Part shown: positions 53,721 through 61,425 of the stretch, piece after piece
How the letters are laid out: the number at the start of each line of letters is the position of its first letter
Position numbering within the stretch: position 1 is the first letter of the stretch
Assembly (NCBI GenBank): GCA_964583605.1
Contig: CAZOWL010000001.1
Location: 217,756-281,755 of the forward strand
DNA from: CAZOWL01 sp964583605
GTDB taxonomy: Bacteria > Pseudomonadota > Gammaproteobacteria > Chromatiales > Chromatiaceae
DNA: 64,000 bases
Direction of reading: 5' to 3'
Translations under genes and position numbers: made by a program
Notes under the pieces: generated by a model
What the model saw: only the letters and a program-made list of their open reading frames with translations
What the model was told of the DNA's origin: nothing
Database searches by the model: none

Positions 53721-54388
53721 TTCTTTTCTCCCTCTCCGCCTGAGATGCTGTCCCGAGGTCGCCTGTCCCGTCCCGCCGTCTACCTGCGGCAACAGGCAAA
53801 AGGGCTCGGGACTGGCGATGCACACAGCCAAGGGAAAGCAGTATTCGAGCCATGTTTATGCTGCTGTTTTAGAGGAGCATTCAAGCCCTGATGGGCCCCA
53901 AAAATGGGCCAACAGAACAGCGCCCGACACAATCTGACACAGGTCGTCACCGGTGGGACGGGATCCTTCGGCGTACACGCCAACGATCATGGGCGAGCCG
54001 ACCCACCCCAGACGATGACATGTCGCCTCGCCCCTGATCGTCCCCTGACCCCAACCCTCTCCCAGACGGCGAGGGAGCGAACGTGCTGCGCGGATTTCGT
54101 AGTAAGGCTGAGCATATCCCACTCGAGACCAGCCCGGACTTCCGTGGCGGATGCGGCCGGCCAGATAAACCCTCCCTGCGTCAATCGGTTCTCGACCGGA
54201 CGAGGTACGGCCACAGCCATTGCCTTGCGATCGGCCGGGCGGCAGTGTAATCTGTCGCGCCGACGTGACACTAACTCCTTTATACGAATAAAAAATCAGT
54301 CACTGTAGAATGGGGGCGCTCGGGAAGCGATTTTCTTCGGCAACACGGGCGGTGACCGTACTACCCATTGTCTGGCTCGGATCGCTTC
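53721..54388. other. 668-bp intergenic region with repeat copy 8
   Basis: Divergent promoter region for the PilZ gene (-) and the sulfotransferase cluster (+). It contains repeat copy 8 at 53,981-54,105. An AT-rich stretch lies at 54,275-54,305. No gene is convincing. Confidence 0.45.
53981..54105 (+). repeat. Dispersed ~125-bp repeat, copy 8
   Basis: Begins CAACGATCATGGGCGAGCC and ends GGATTTCGTAGTAA. Both conserved blocks are present with a few substitutions. Confidence 0.88.
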
Positions 54389-55606
54389 ATGCTTCGACTC
54401 TTTCTTGCAACTTCTGCTCGGGCGCTCGCCCTGGTGACCAGGGAGATCCTGCCGCGGCGCGGCGCGCGGCTATCCTGGCGCCGCCTGCTCGTCATGGCTG
54501 GCTTCGTGCCCCTGTTTCTTGTTGTTCAAGGCATACATTGGCTGGGCTTCGCCCTGGACGAGGTGTTCTTCCGCGGTTATCGGCGGATCCGCATTCGCGA
54601 GCCACTCTTCGTCCTGGGCGTGCCTCGCAGCGGCACGACTCATCTCCATCGCGTACTCGCACAAGACCCGCAGTTCACGACCTTTTCGACTTGGGAATGC
54701 CTGTTCGCGCTGTCGATTACCGAGCGGCGCTTCTGGCTTGGATTCGTCCGTTTGGATCGTCTCATTGGAGCGCCGATCGCTCGGTTGGCCACTTGGATCG
54801 AATCACATGTCTTCGCTGGGCTCGACCAGATCCACCCAATGCAGCTGGGCGAGCCGGAGGAGGATTACTTCGCGCTCACAGCGGTGCTTGCGTGCTTCAT
54901 CCTGATACTGCCTTTCCCCGGCTCCGAGCTGCTGTGGCGGATGGGCCGCTTTGATCACGACATGTCGGAGCACGAGCGCAATCGCCTACTCGACTACTAC
55001 GAAGGCTGCCTCAAACGCCATCTCTACGTGCATGGCCCTGACAAGCGGCTTCTGTCCAAGAATGCGGCCTTCGCACCCCTCGCCGGCAGCCTAGCGGCAC
55101 GCTTTCCCGATGCTCGGTTCATCGCCTGCCTGCGGCCACCGGCCGAGACCCTGCCGTCACAGCTAAGCGCGTTGCGCCCAGGCATGCGCCTCTTCGATGT
55201 CGAGGCAGCTATGCCCGATTTTCGCGATCGGCTCCTGGCGCGACTCGCGTTTTACTACGAGAATCTGCACCGTGTCCTAGACAGCCTTCCCGCCCAACGG
55301 TGCGTCATATTGGAGATGCGCTCGCTGGGAGCTGACCTCGCAGCCACTGTCCATGATGCCTATCGCCGACTCGATCTGACGGCTAGCCCAACATTTCAGC
55401 GCCGTCTGCTCTCGGCTCAGGAGAAGGCGCGCGCATATCGGAGCCAACATCGCTATGATGCCGCCATGGAAGGGATCGACCGGGCCCTGATCGAGGATCG
55501 TTTCGGCCCGATTTACGACCGATTTGGCTTCTCGGCAAACGGGGCGCGGCGGCCACCAGCGGCAATCGCGGGAACCTCTCGGGCGGCAACCGAGCTGGCG
55601 AGCTGA
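54389..55606 (+). CDS. Sulfotransferase family protein
   Basis: A 405-residue PAPS-dependent sulfotransferase-like protein. The 5'-phosphosulfate loop is VLGVPRSGTTHLHRVLAQDP near residue 80; a 3'-phosphate region RFIACLRPPAETLPSQLSAL follows. An N-terminal hydrophobic helix (VMAGFVPLFLVVQGIHWLGF) suggests membrane association. The start is the ATG at 54,389; GTG at 54,368 is an alternative. It heads a five-gene cluster for envelope glycans; a glycolipid or polyol acceptor is likely. Confidence 0.78.
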   Translation: MLRLFLATSARALALVTREILPRRGARLSWRRLLVMAGFVPLFLVVQGIHWLGFALDEVFFRGYRRIRIREPLFVLGVPRSGTTHLHRVLAQDPQFTTFSTWECLFALSITERRFWLGFVRLDRLIGAPIARLATWIESHVFAGLDQIHPMQLGEPEEDYFALTAVLACFILILPFPGSELLWRMGRFDHDMSEHERNRLLDYYEGCLKRHLYVHGPDKRLLSKNAAFAPLAGSLAARFPDARFIACLRPPAETLPSQLSALRPGMRLFDVEAAMPDFRDRLLARLAFYYENLHRVLDSLPAQRCVILEMRSLGADLAATVHDAYRRLDLTASPTFQRRLLSAQEKARAYRSQHRYDAAMEGIDRALIEDRFGPIYDRFGFSANGARRPPAAIAGTSRAATELAS

Positions 55607-55627
55607 TACAGGGGGGACCGCTGGACG

Positions 55628-56809
55628 ATGCTGGACCTTTCGACCGCGGACCTGAACGTTGCGCGCCAGCATCAGCCGCTCGCCGAAGACAGGATCGGGC
55701 GGGGCCTGCGCGTCGCCATCGTGTCAGACGCCGCACCTGAGCGGAACGGCGTCGGGGCCTACTACCGGGACCTCGCCGAGCAACTCCGGACTGTAGGCGT
55801 TCAGGTCGAGCTGGTCGCCCCGCGTTTTCGCGCAGGCACCTGGTATGGCGGACTCGCCCTGCCGTTACCGGGCGACCCAACCCAAAAGCTACTTGTTCCT
55901 CCAGTCTCGCTGGTCGCCAAGCGCCTTGAGCGACTGGCCCCGCAGGCGGTCGTCGTCCCAACCCCCGGGCCGTACGGGCTGCTCGGGATGCACCTGGCCG
56001 GACGACAGCGTGCAACCTTGATCGTCGGTTTCCACACGCATTTCGAGCGTCTGACCGACCTCTTTCCGGGCTGGCGCGTTCGCGCGCGCATCGCGCAGGC
56101 GTGCCTAACCATCTCGAATCGCCTGCTCTTCAGCAACAGCCACCTGGTGTTGGCTAATTCTTCAGAAATGGTCGAGATTGCGCGCTCCATCGGCGCCGTC
56201 AACCTCGACGTGATGGGCACATCGATTCCGCGACGTTTCCTCGAGCACCGGGTCCCGCCGCTCAATCCGAGACTCGGCAAGGTGCTGTTCGCCGGTCGCT
56301 TGGCCCCCGAGAAGAACCTCGACGCCGTCGTCGCGGCCGCCGAGCAGCTACCGAGTATCGAGTTTCAGATCGCTGGCGATGGTCCTCTGCGGACCTGGAT
56401 CCTCGGGGAGGCGGCACGCTTGCCCAATCTGACCTATGTCGGCTGGGTTAAGCGCCATAAGATGATGTCCTTGATCGATGGGGTCGACTGCCTGGCGCTG
56501 CCGTCCAAGGTCGAATCCTTCGGCACCATCGCCTTGGAGGCGATGGCACGCGGCCGGCTAGTGGTTACCTCCTCACAGTGCGGCATCAATAGCTGGGAGC
56601 CTCTCAGCCGCGGCCTGTTTCGGATGCGTGACGACGAGTCGCTCGCGGACATATTGCGGCGCATAGCCGGCCTCGACCAGGACATACGAGAGCGCAAGGC
56701 GCAGATCGCCCGAGCCGCCGCTCGAGAGATGAACGACCGTAATCTGGCCCGTTGGCTCGAAGTCCTGCGAAGTGGGTGGAAGCGATCCGGCAACGATGGC
56801 CAAGCTTGA
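55628..56809 (+). CDS. Glycosyltransferase family 4 protein
   Basis: A 393-residue GT-B glycosyltransferase. The acceptor-side N-domain has VAIVSDAAPERNGVGAYYRDL and GFHTHFERLTDLF; the donor-side C-domain has FAGRLAPEKNLDAVVAAAE and the E-x7-E motif in SKVESFGTIALEAMARGRLVV. It resembles mannosyl/sulfoquinovosyl-type transferases of membrane lipids. It follows the sulfotransferase by 21 bases and overlaps the next gene by 14. Confidence 0.88.
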   Translation: MLDLSTADLNVARQHQPLAEDRIGRGLRVAIVSDAAPERNGVGAYYRDLAEQLRTVGVQVELVAPRFRAGTWYGGLALPLPGDPTQKLLVPPVSLVAKRLERLAPQAVVVPTPGPYGLLGMHLAGRQRATLIVGFHTHFERLTDLFPGWRVRARIAQACLTISNRLLFSNSHLVLANSSEMVEIARSIGAVNLDVMGTSIPRRFLEHRVPPLNPRLGKVLFAGRLAPEKNLDAVVAAAEQLPSIEFQIAGDGPLRTWILGEAARLPNLTYVGWVKRHKMMSLIDGVDCLALPSKVESFGTIALEAMARGRLVVTSSQCGINSWEPLSRGLFRMRDDESLADILRRIAGLDQDIRERKAQIARAAAREMNDRNLARWLEVLRSGWKRSGNDGQA

Positions 56810-57506
56810 CGACGGCACTCCGCTCGTCTCGGTGCATGACCTCATGCCCGAGACACTGCCCCTAGTCCTCGACACCCTGACCTACCTAGATGAGCAGCGA
56901 ATCGGTCCCGTGACCTTGTTGGTCGTGCCTGGCCGTGCCTGGTCACGCGAACAGCTTCTCACGCTCAAGGCGCTCGAGCGCGCGGGCCATAAGCTCGCGG
57001 GGCATGGCTGGTGTCACAGGGCCGAGCGCATCTCAGGAGTCCGCCACTGGTTGCACAGCCGCCTCATCTCGCGCGACGTTGCCGAGCATCTGTGTCTCGC
57101 CAATGATCAGATCGCCACTCTGATCCAGCGATGCTTCAGCTGGTTCGGCGACGTGGGCTTGCAGGCGCCCTCGCTCTACGTGCCGCCAGCTTGGGCGATG
57201 GGCTCGATCGGCCGCCGCCAGCTCGCCGAGCTCCCGTTCCGTTTCTACGAGGTGTTGACCGGCCTCTATGACGCGCGACGGGATCGATTCCGCCATCTGC
57301 CGCTGCTTGGCTATGAGGCCGATAATGGGCTGAGGGCCGGATCGCTGCGCATCTCGAACGCGCTGAACAGGTTCTCTGCCATGAGGCGCCCCGTCCGCCT
57401 CGCGATCCACCCATTTGATTTCCGCCTTAGGCTCAGGGCGGACCTCCTCCAGGATCTGCGGCGTCTTGCGCCAAAGCCCTTCGACTGCCGTTACGAAGCA
57501 TCATAG
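56796..57506 (+). CDS. Polysaccharide deacetylase-like protein (DUF2334-type)
   Basis: A 236-residue protein resembling NodB/DUF2334 deacetylases. The metal-site aspartate lies in LVSVHDLMPETL, and the histidine pair in GHKLAGHGWCHRAE; LYVPPAWAMG and LAIHPFDFR supply later motif parts. It may remove an acyl group from a sugar. I start at the ATG 56,796, inside the end of the glycosyltransferase gene. Confidence 0.75.
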   Translation: MAKLDDGTPLVSVHDLMPETLPLVLDTLTYLDEQRIGPVTLLVVPGRAWSREQLLTLKALERAGHKLAGHGWCHRAERISGVRHWLHSRLISRDVAEHLCLANDQIATLIQRCFSWFGDVGLQAPSLYVPPAWAMGSIGRRQLAELPFRFYEVLTGLYDARRDRFRHLPLLGYEADNGLRAGSLRISNALNRFSAMRRPVRLAIHPFDFRLRLRADLLQDLRRLAPKPFDCRYEAS

Positions 57507-57542
57507 ACCCGAGTCCCGCCCCGTCCGTCATTGATACCGGAG

Positions 57543-58202
57543 ATGATAATGAAGCCAGCCCTTGGCTTAGCTGTGCTGCTGACCATGCCGCTGCTGCCTG
57601 GCTGCAAGGCCAAGCTCGAAACGGAGATTACCGTCCTGGAACTGCTTTACGGCGAGACCAAGATGCTCACGGCTGATTTCTATTCGTCCGTAGCGGATTG
57701 CACCGCCGACGATGAATCCGCCGCACCCGGATCGCTCCGAGAGCGTCAGGCTGTCGTGACCTCCGTCTTCGCCGATGCCGACTATCAAGGGTGCACCGAA
57801 CGGGACGGCGAGCACTTCGCCCATTTCCGGATCCCCATCGCGTTCGACAAGGATCGGGATGGCGAGCTGACCTCGACGGATCATATCAATCTCGTCTCCA
57901 CGGCCGACGCGTTCCTGATGGTCGCGGTCCCCCAAGCGCTGAGAAACCGCATGGAGGAGCAAGCCGGCGGGGTCTTGCGCGCCAGGAATCTGGCGCTAGA
58001 GACCAAGATCACCATCCGGAACGATCACGGCAACACCCTCCCGTTCCAAGTCTTCTCGGTCTACATCGACAATCAGCCCTTCATCTTCGGCGATGCGAGC
58101 ATACCCGAAGCCGGCGAGGTCTCGCTGCGACTGTCCGATGTCACGATCGACAGCGCCATCGAGAACGGCTCCGCGATCCTAATGATGCGCAGCGGCTTGT
58201 GA
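57543..58202 (+). CDS. Predicted lipoprotein, uncharacterised
   Basis: A ~219-residue protein with a lipoprotein signal ending at LLPGC; the next residues are KAKLE. The mature part has a calcium-loop-like DKDRDGELTSTD near residue 107 and beta-rich segments (ITIRNDHGNTLPFQVFSVYIDNQPF). Start is ATG 57,543 (or 57,549). Function unknown; it sits within the glycan cluster. Confidence 0.72.
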   Translation: MIMKPALGLAVLLTMPLLPGCKAKLETEITVLELLYGETKMLTADFYSSVADCTADDESAAPGSLRERQAVVTSVFADADYQGCTERDGEHFAHFRIPIAFDKDRDGELTSTDHINLVSTADAFLMVAVPQALRNRMEEQAGGVLRARNLALETKITIRNDHGNTLPFQVFSVYIDNQPFIFGDASIPEAGEVSLRLSDVTIDSAIENGSAILMMRSGL

Positions 58203-58393
58203 TCACGTGGACGACACGACGCTTGCGGTAACGTCGAGCGCCGCGCAAGCGCATCGGCGCCGAGCGACAAGGCGAGCAGGTTGAGGACACGCCGAGGCTG
58301 GTGTAATCTCGAACGGCCGGCCGCGGTTACCCGACGACGGCGAGACTATGCCGAGACTGTGCCAGTGATCGTCCCTCAAGGGCGGGAGGAGCC

Positions 58394-58924
58394 GTGAGAC
58401 TGTGGCTTCGACAACTCAATGACCTCGAGGTGCCGCTGTGCAGAAGGGCCTGGACCAGGACGATGGAGCGACGCTGGATCTCGCAGCCCTTCGCGGTCGT
58501 CTCCCGGCTTGGCGATGGGGTGTTCTGGTACAGTCTGGTGGCGGCCCTGCCGTTAGTGGACGGCCGCGAGGGCTTGGTCGCTGGCCTGCATATGCTGGCA
58601 ACGAGCTTCGTGGCCCTCGTCCTCTACAAGTATCTCAAGCGCATGACCCGCCGCGAGCGCCCCTGTTACTACACGGAAGGCATATACCCTGGCGCCCCTC
58701 CGCTCGACCGTTACAGCTTCCCTTCCGGCCATACCCTCCAAGCGGTGGTCTTCACGAGTGTGGCCCTGTACTATTATCCGACGCTCGCCGTCATCCTGGT
58801 CCCCTTCACCCTGCTGATCGCCAGCTCACGGGTGGTACTAGGCCTGCATTACCCCAGTGATGTCCTCGTCGCCGCCGCCATCGGTCTCCTGCTCGGGTAC
58901 ACCAGCATCCTCCTGAGCTTCTGA
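58394..58924 (+). CDS. PAP2-family phosphatase
   Basis: A 176-residue membrane phosphatase. The PAP2 active site is complete: KYLKRMTRRERP (KxxxxxxRP), SFPSGHTL (PSGH) and SSRVVLGLHYPSDV (SRxxxxxHxxxD). It probably dephosphorylates a lipid (di)phosphate such as undecaprenyl pyrophosphate. The start is GTG at 58,394, 9 bases after GGGAGGAGC. Confidence 0.9.
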   Translation: MRLWLRQLNDLEVPLCRRAWTRTMERRWISQPFAVVSRLGDGVFWYSLVAALPLVDGREGLVAGLHMLATSFVALVLYKYLKRMTRRERPCYYTEGIYPGAPPLDRYSFPSGHTLQAVVFTSVALYYYPTLAVILVPFTLLIASSRVVLGLHYPSDVLVAAAIGLLLGYTSILLSF

Positions 58925-59142
58925 GTTGTCGCGAAGCGGGAGTGAAACGCCCCCGGCCGATCACGCGACCTCGCGGTAAGGGGGAGAGCGCACAGCACGC
59001 CGCGGCGCAGACGCGACACCCGGAAGGGCCGTGCGGCGGACGTTCTGCTCGGATATCGTCCGCAACCTCCGAGGGCCTGGCTCCGCTCCGCAGGCCCGGT
59101 CGTTCCTACGCCAGCACGCGGTCGAGCCCGACACCTTCGCCG

Positions 59143-59496
59143 CTAAGCGGCTCCTTTGGCAGCGAGCTCGGATACGCTCTTCAGGAGCGCTTTGCGGCCC
59201 TTGGCATCGGCTCGGCGGAAGTGCTCAAGCAGGGTTTGCTCCTGCTCACTGAGGAAGCCAGCATCGTCCAGGCAAAGCAGATAGGCTGGCGTTACAGTAC
59301 CCAGCGCCGCGGCCAGGGCCTGAGCCTCTTCCAGGCCCATTCGGCGAATCCCCTGCTCATAGTTGCTGATACGGGATTTGGACAAGCTGCCGGAGGTGCG
59401 CTCCGAGAGCTGCATGAGGGACAGGCCCTGCGCATGGCGCGCGGCGCGCAAGCGAAGGCCGATACGCTGGGTAAGGCCCTGTTCGGTATTGAGCAT
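59143..59496 (-). CDS. XRE-family transcriptional regulator
   Basis: A 117-residue protein with an N-terminal helix-turn-helix of the Cro/CI type: RIGLRLRAARHAQGLSLMQL, SLSKSRISNYEQGIRRMGL, ALAAALGTVTPAYLL. The C-terminus is helical (LSEQEQTLLEHFRRADAKGRKALL). I choose ATG 59,496 with GGGAGG upstream; the frame opens to 59,685. It is followed by no coupled gene. Confidence 0.85.
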   Translation of the reverse strand: MLNTEQGLTQRIGLRLRAARHAQGLSLMQLSERTSGSLSKSRISNYEQGIRRMGLEEAQALAAALGTVTPAYLLCLDDAGFLSEQEQTLLEHFRRADAKGRKALLKSVSELAAKGAA

Positions 59497-59856
59497 GTGA
59501 GGTGCCTCCCGCGGTAGGGGCGGTTTGGGTTGACCGGGCACAACAGGCAAGCGCCCGTGCTGCACAAGCGCCGACGACGCGATCGCGAGGCCCTGGATAC
59601 AGCTCGACTTCGCGGCAAGCCCGATCTTTACACCCAATGGTTGACGATAGCAAATGGTTGAGAGTGCCTCCAACGGCTCGCACACGGAATGAGCCCGACC
59701 CGCCAGGGCGCGGCGAGGTCCGGCCGGCGAGCACGGCCCTGCGGTGACGGCGAGCAGCGCTGGTCACGCCGTGAAAGGATAGGCCAGAAAACGGGGAGGG
59801 ACACGAGACTCGGCAGAGGCGATTCGGCGATCCATCGCAGAAGACCTGTGTTGTCC
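59497..59856. other. 360-bp region between the XRE gene and tRNA-Phe
   Basis: Contains the presumed XRE promoter and direct repeats (59,625-59,661). The remainder shows no gene. Confidence 0.45.
59625..59661 (-). promoter_or_regulatory. Predicted promoter with direct-repeat operator for the XRE gene
   Basis: On the minus strand TTGCTA (59,653-59,648) and TAAAGA (59,630-59,625) are 17 bases apart. TCAACCATT occurs twice, at 59,653-59,661 and 59,636-59,644: one beside the -35, one within the spacer. The 17-base phasing suits binding of a repressor, possibly the XRE protein itself. Confidence 0.4.
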
Positions 59857-59932
<76 letters not shown>

Positions 59933-59975
59933 GGGGTGTTTGCGGCAGTCGTTCACGCTCACCGCAAGGGCGTGC

Positions 59976-60004
59976 ATTAAAGCGACTCGGTCAATTAACG
60001 TCAA
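59976..60004 (-). promoter_or_regulatory. Predicted tRNA-Phe promoter
   Basis: On the minus strand TTGACG (60,004-59,999) and TTTAAT (59,981-59,976) are 17 bases apart, 44 bases before the tRNA. The TGA stop codon of yggX lies within the -35. Confidence 0.6.
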
Positions 60005-60273
60005 GCCTCGGGCGGCACATAATCGGGCGGCAGATCGCTTCCCGTCCCGAAAAAGTAGGCCTGCATGTGCTCTTCAAGAAACTTGCGAGCTTTGGGGTCC
60101 ATTGGCGAGAGCCGGTTCTCGTTGATTAACATCGTCTGGTGCCGCAGCCAATCGGCCCAGGCCTGCTTCGATACGTGCTCAAAGACACGTCGGCCCAACT
60201 CCCCTGGATAGGGCACACGATCGAGACCTTCAGCCTCGCGACCAAGCTTGACACAGTGCACCATGCGACTCAC
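60001..60273 (-). CDS. yggX: Fe(2+)-trafficking protein YggX
   Basis: A 90-residue YggX: VHCVKLGREAEGLDRVPYPGELGRRVFE and WLRHQTMLINENRLSPMDP are family hallmarks, including the conserved cysteine. It protects Fe-S clusters and follows mutY, a usual pair in this class. Confidence 0.96.
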   Translation of the reverse strand: MSRMVHCVKLGREAEGLDRVPYPGELGRRVFEHVSKQAWADWLRHQTMLINENRLSPMDPKARKFLEEHMQAYFFGTGSDLPPDYVPPEA

Positions 60274-60288
60274 GGCAGTGCTCCTTCG

Positions 60289-61425
60289 TTATGGCAGTAA
60301 TGAGGGCGACTCTGAGGATGAACGACCCAGGCGATAAGGACCGGCGTGGGCGGCAATGATACGCGCGACCGGGGCGGCCAGGCCGAGCTCGAGGGGCGCG
60401 CTGGGGTCGTACCAGACACGGCCACCGCCCTCGCCAACCTGTCCCGGTATCCCCCCGAGCTCTAACTTCACCGGGGTGATATCGAGACGAAAGTGGGTGA
60501 AGTGGTGAGAGCGTCGCGGCAAGATTTCAACCCGACGAGGCCTGACGGCCAAACGCCGCTCGCACCAGTCATCAGGACCGACATCGGTCGGACACTCGGG
60601 CAACACCCAGAGCCCGCCCCAGAGGCCAACAGGCGGGCGCCGCTCCAGCAATACTTCGCCGTCCGGGCCGCACACCAGCAGCCATTGCGCACGCCGTATG
60701 GGCCGCGATCGGCGCGGCCTTGGCTCGGGAAGCTCGGTCGGTCTACCGCCAGCCAATGCCTGACAACCTGTCGAGATCGGACACCGCGGGCAGGCCGGGG
60801 CCGCCCGGCCGCACAGGGTCGCCCCAAGATCCATGATCGCTTGATTGTAAGCAGCTACGCGCTCTGTCGGCGTGCACTCTTCGGCGAGCCTCCAGAGACG
60901 CTCCGCGACGGTGCGGTGCCCAGGCCACCCCGAGACACCAAAATACCGAGCGAGCACGCGCTTGACATTGCCATCCAGTATCGGATGGCGTTGGCCCAGG
61001 CTTAGCGACAGGATGGCTCCCGCAGTCGAGCGGCCGATGCCGGGTAGCGACTGGAGCTGACCCAGATCGTCCGGGAGGCGGCCACCGAACCTCTCGGTGA
61101 TCTGTCGCGCCGCCGCGTGGAGGTGACGTGCCCGCGCATAGTACCCGAGCCCCGACCAGAGGTGCAGCACCTCGTCAAGGCTGGCGCAAGCCAGCTCCTC
61201 GACCTCGGAGAATCGCGCCACGAAGCGCTCGAAGTAGGGGATCACGACGGCGACCTGGGTCTGCTGGAGCATGATCTCCGAGACCCACACTCGATACGGT
61301 GTGGCGCGACGTTGCCAAGGAAGGTCCTTGCGCCCATGCCTGTCGAACCAGGCGAGCAAGGGCTCCGCTAGCGCCGAGCCAGTCCCCGACCTCACGATCT
61401 GGCTCTCGGCCGGCAACTCCGCCAT
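60289..61425 (-). CDS. mutY: A/G-specific adenine glycosylase MutY
   Basis: Removes adenine mispaired with 8-oxoguanine. The catalytic glutamate lies in SEIMLQQTQV, the HhH in LPGIGRSTAGAIL and the catalytic aspartate in PILDGNVKRVLAR. The 4Fe-4S ligands are C-x6-C-x2-C-x5-C in CGRAAPACPRCPISTGC. The C-terminus is a NUDIX-like 8-oxoG reader. The start ATG at 61,425 overlaps the end of the AsmA gene. Confidence 0.96.
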   Translation of the reverse strand: MAELPAESQIVRSGTGSALAEPLLAWFDRHGRKDLPWQRRATPYRVWVSEIMLQQTQVAVVIPYFERFVARFSEVEELACASLDEVLHLWSGLGYYARARHLHAAARQITERFGGRLPDDLGQLQSLPGIGRSTAGAILSLSLGQRHPILDGNVKRVLARYFGVSGWPGHRTVAERLWRLAEECTPTERVAAYNQAIMDLGATLCGRAAPACPRCPISTGCQALAGGRPTELPEPRPRRSRPIRRAQWLLVCGPDGEVLLERRPPVGLWGGLWVLPECPTDVGPDDWCERRLAVRPRRVEILPRRSHHFTHFRLDITPVKLELGGIPGQVGEGGGRVWYDPSAPLELGLAAPVARIIAAHAGPYRLGRSSSESPSLLP

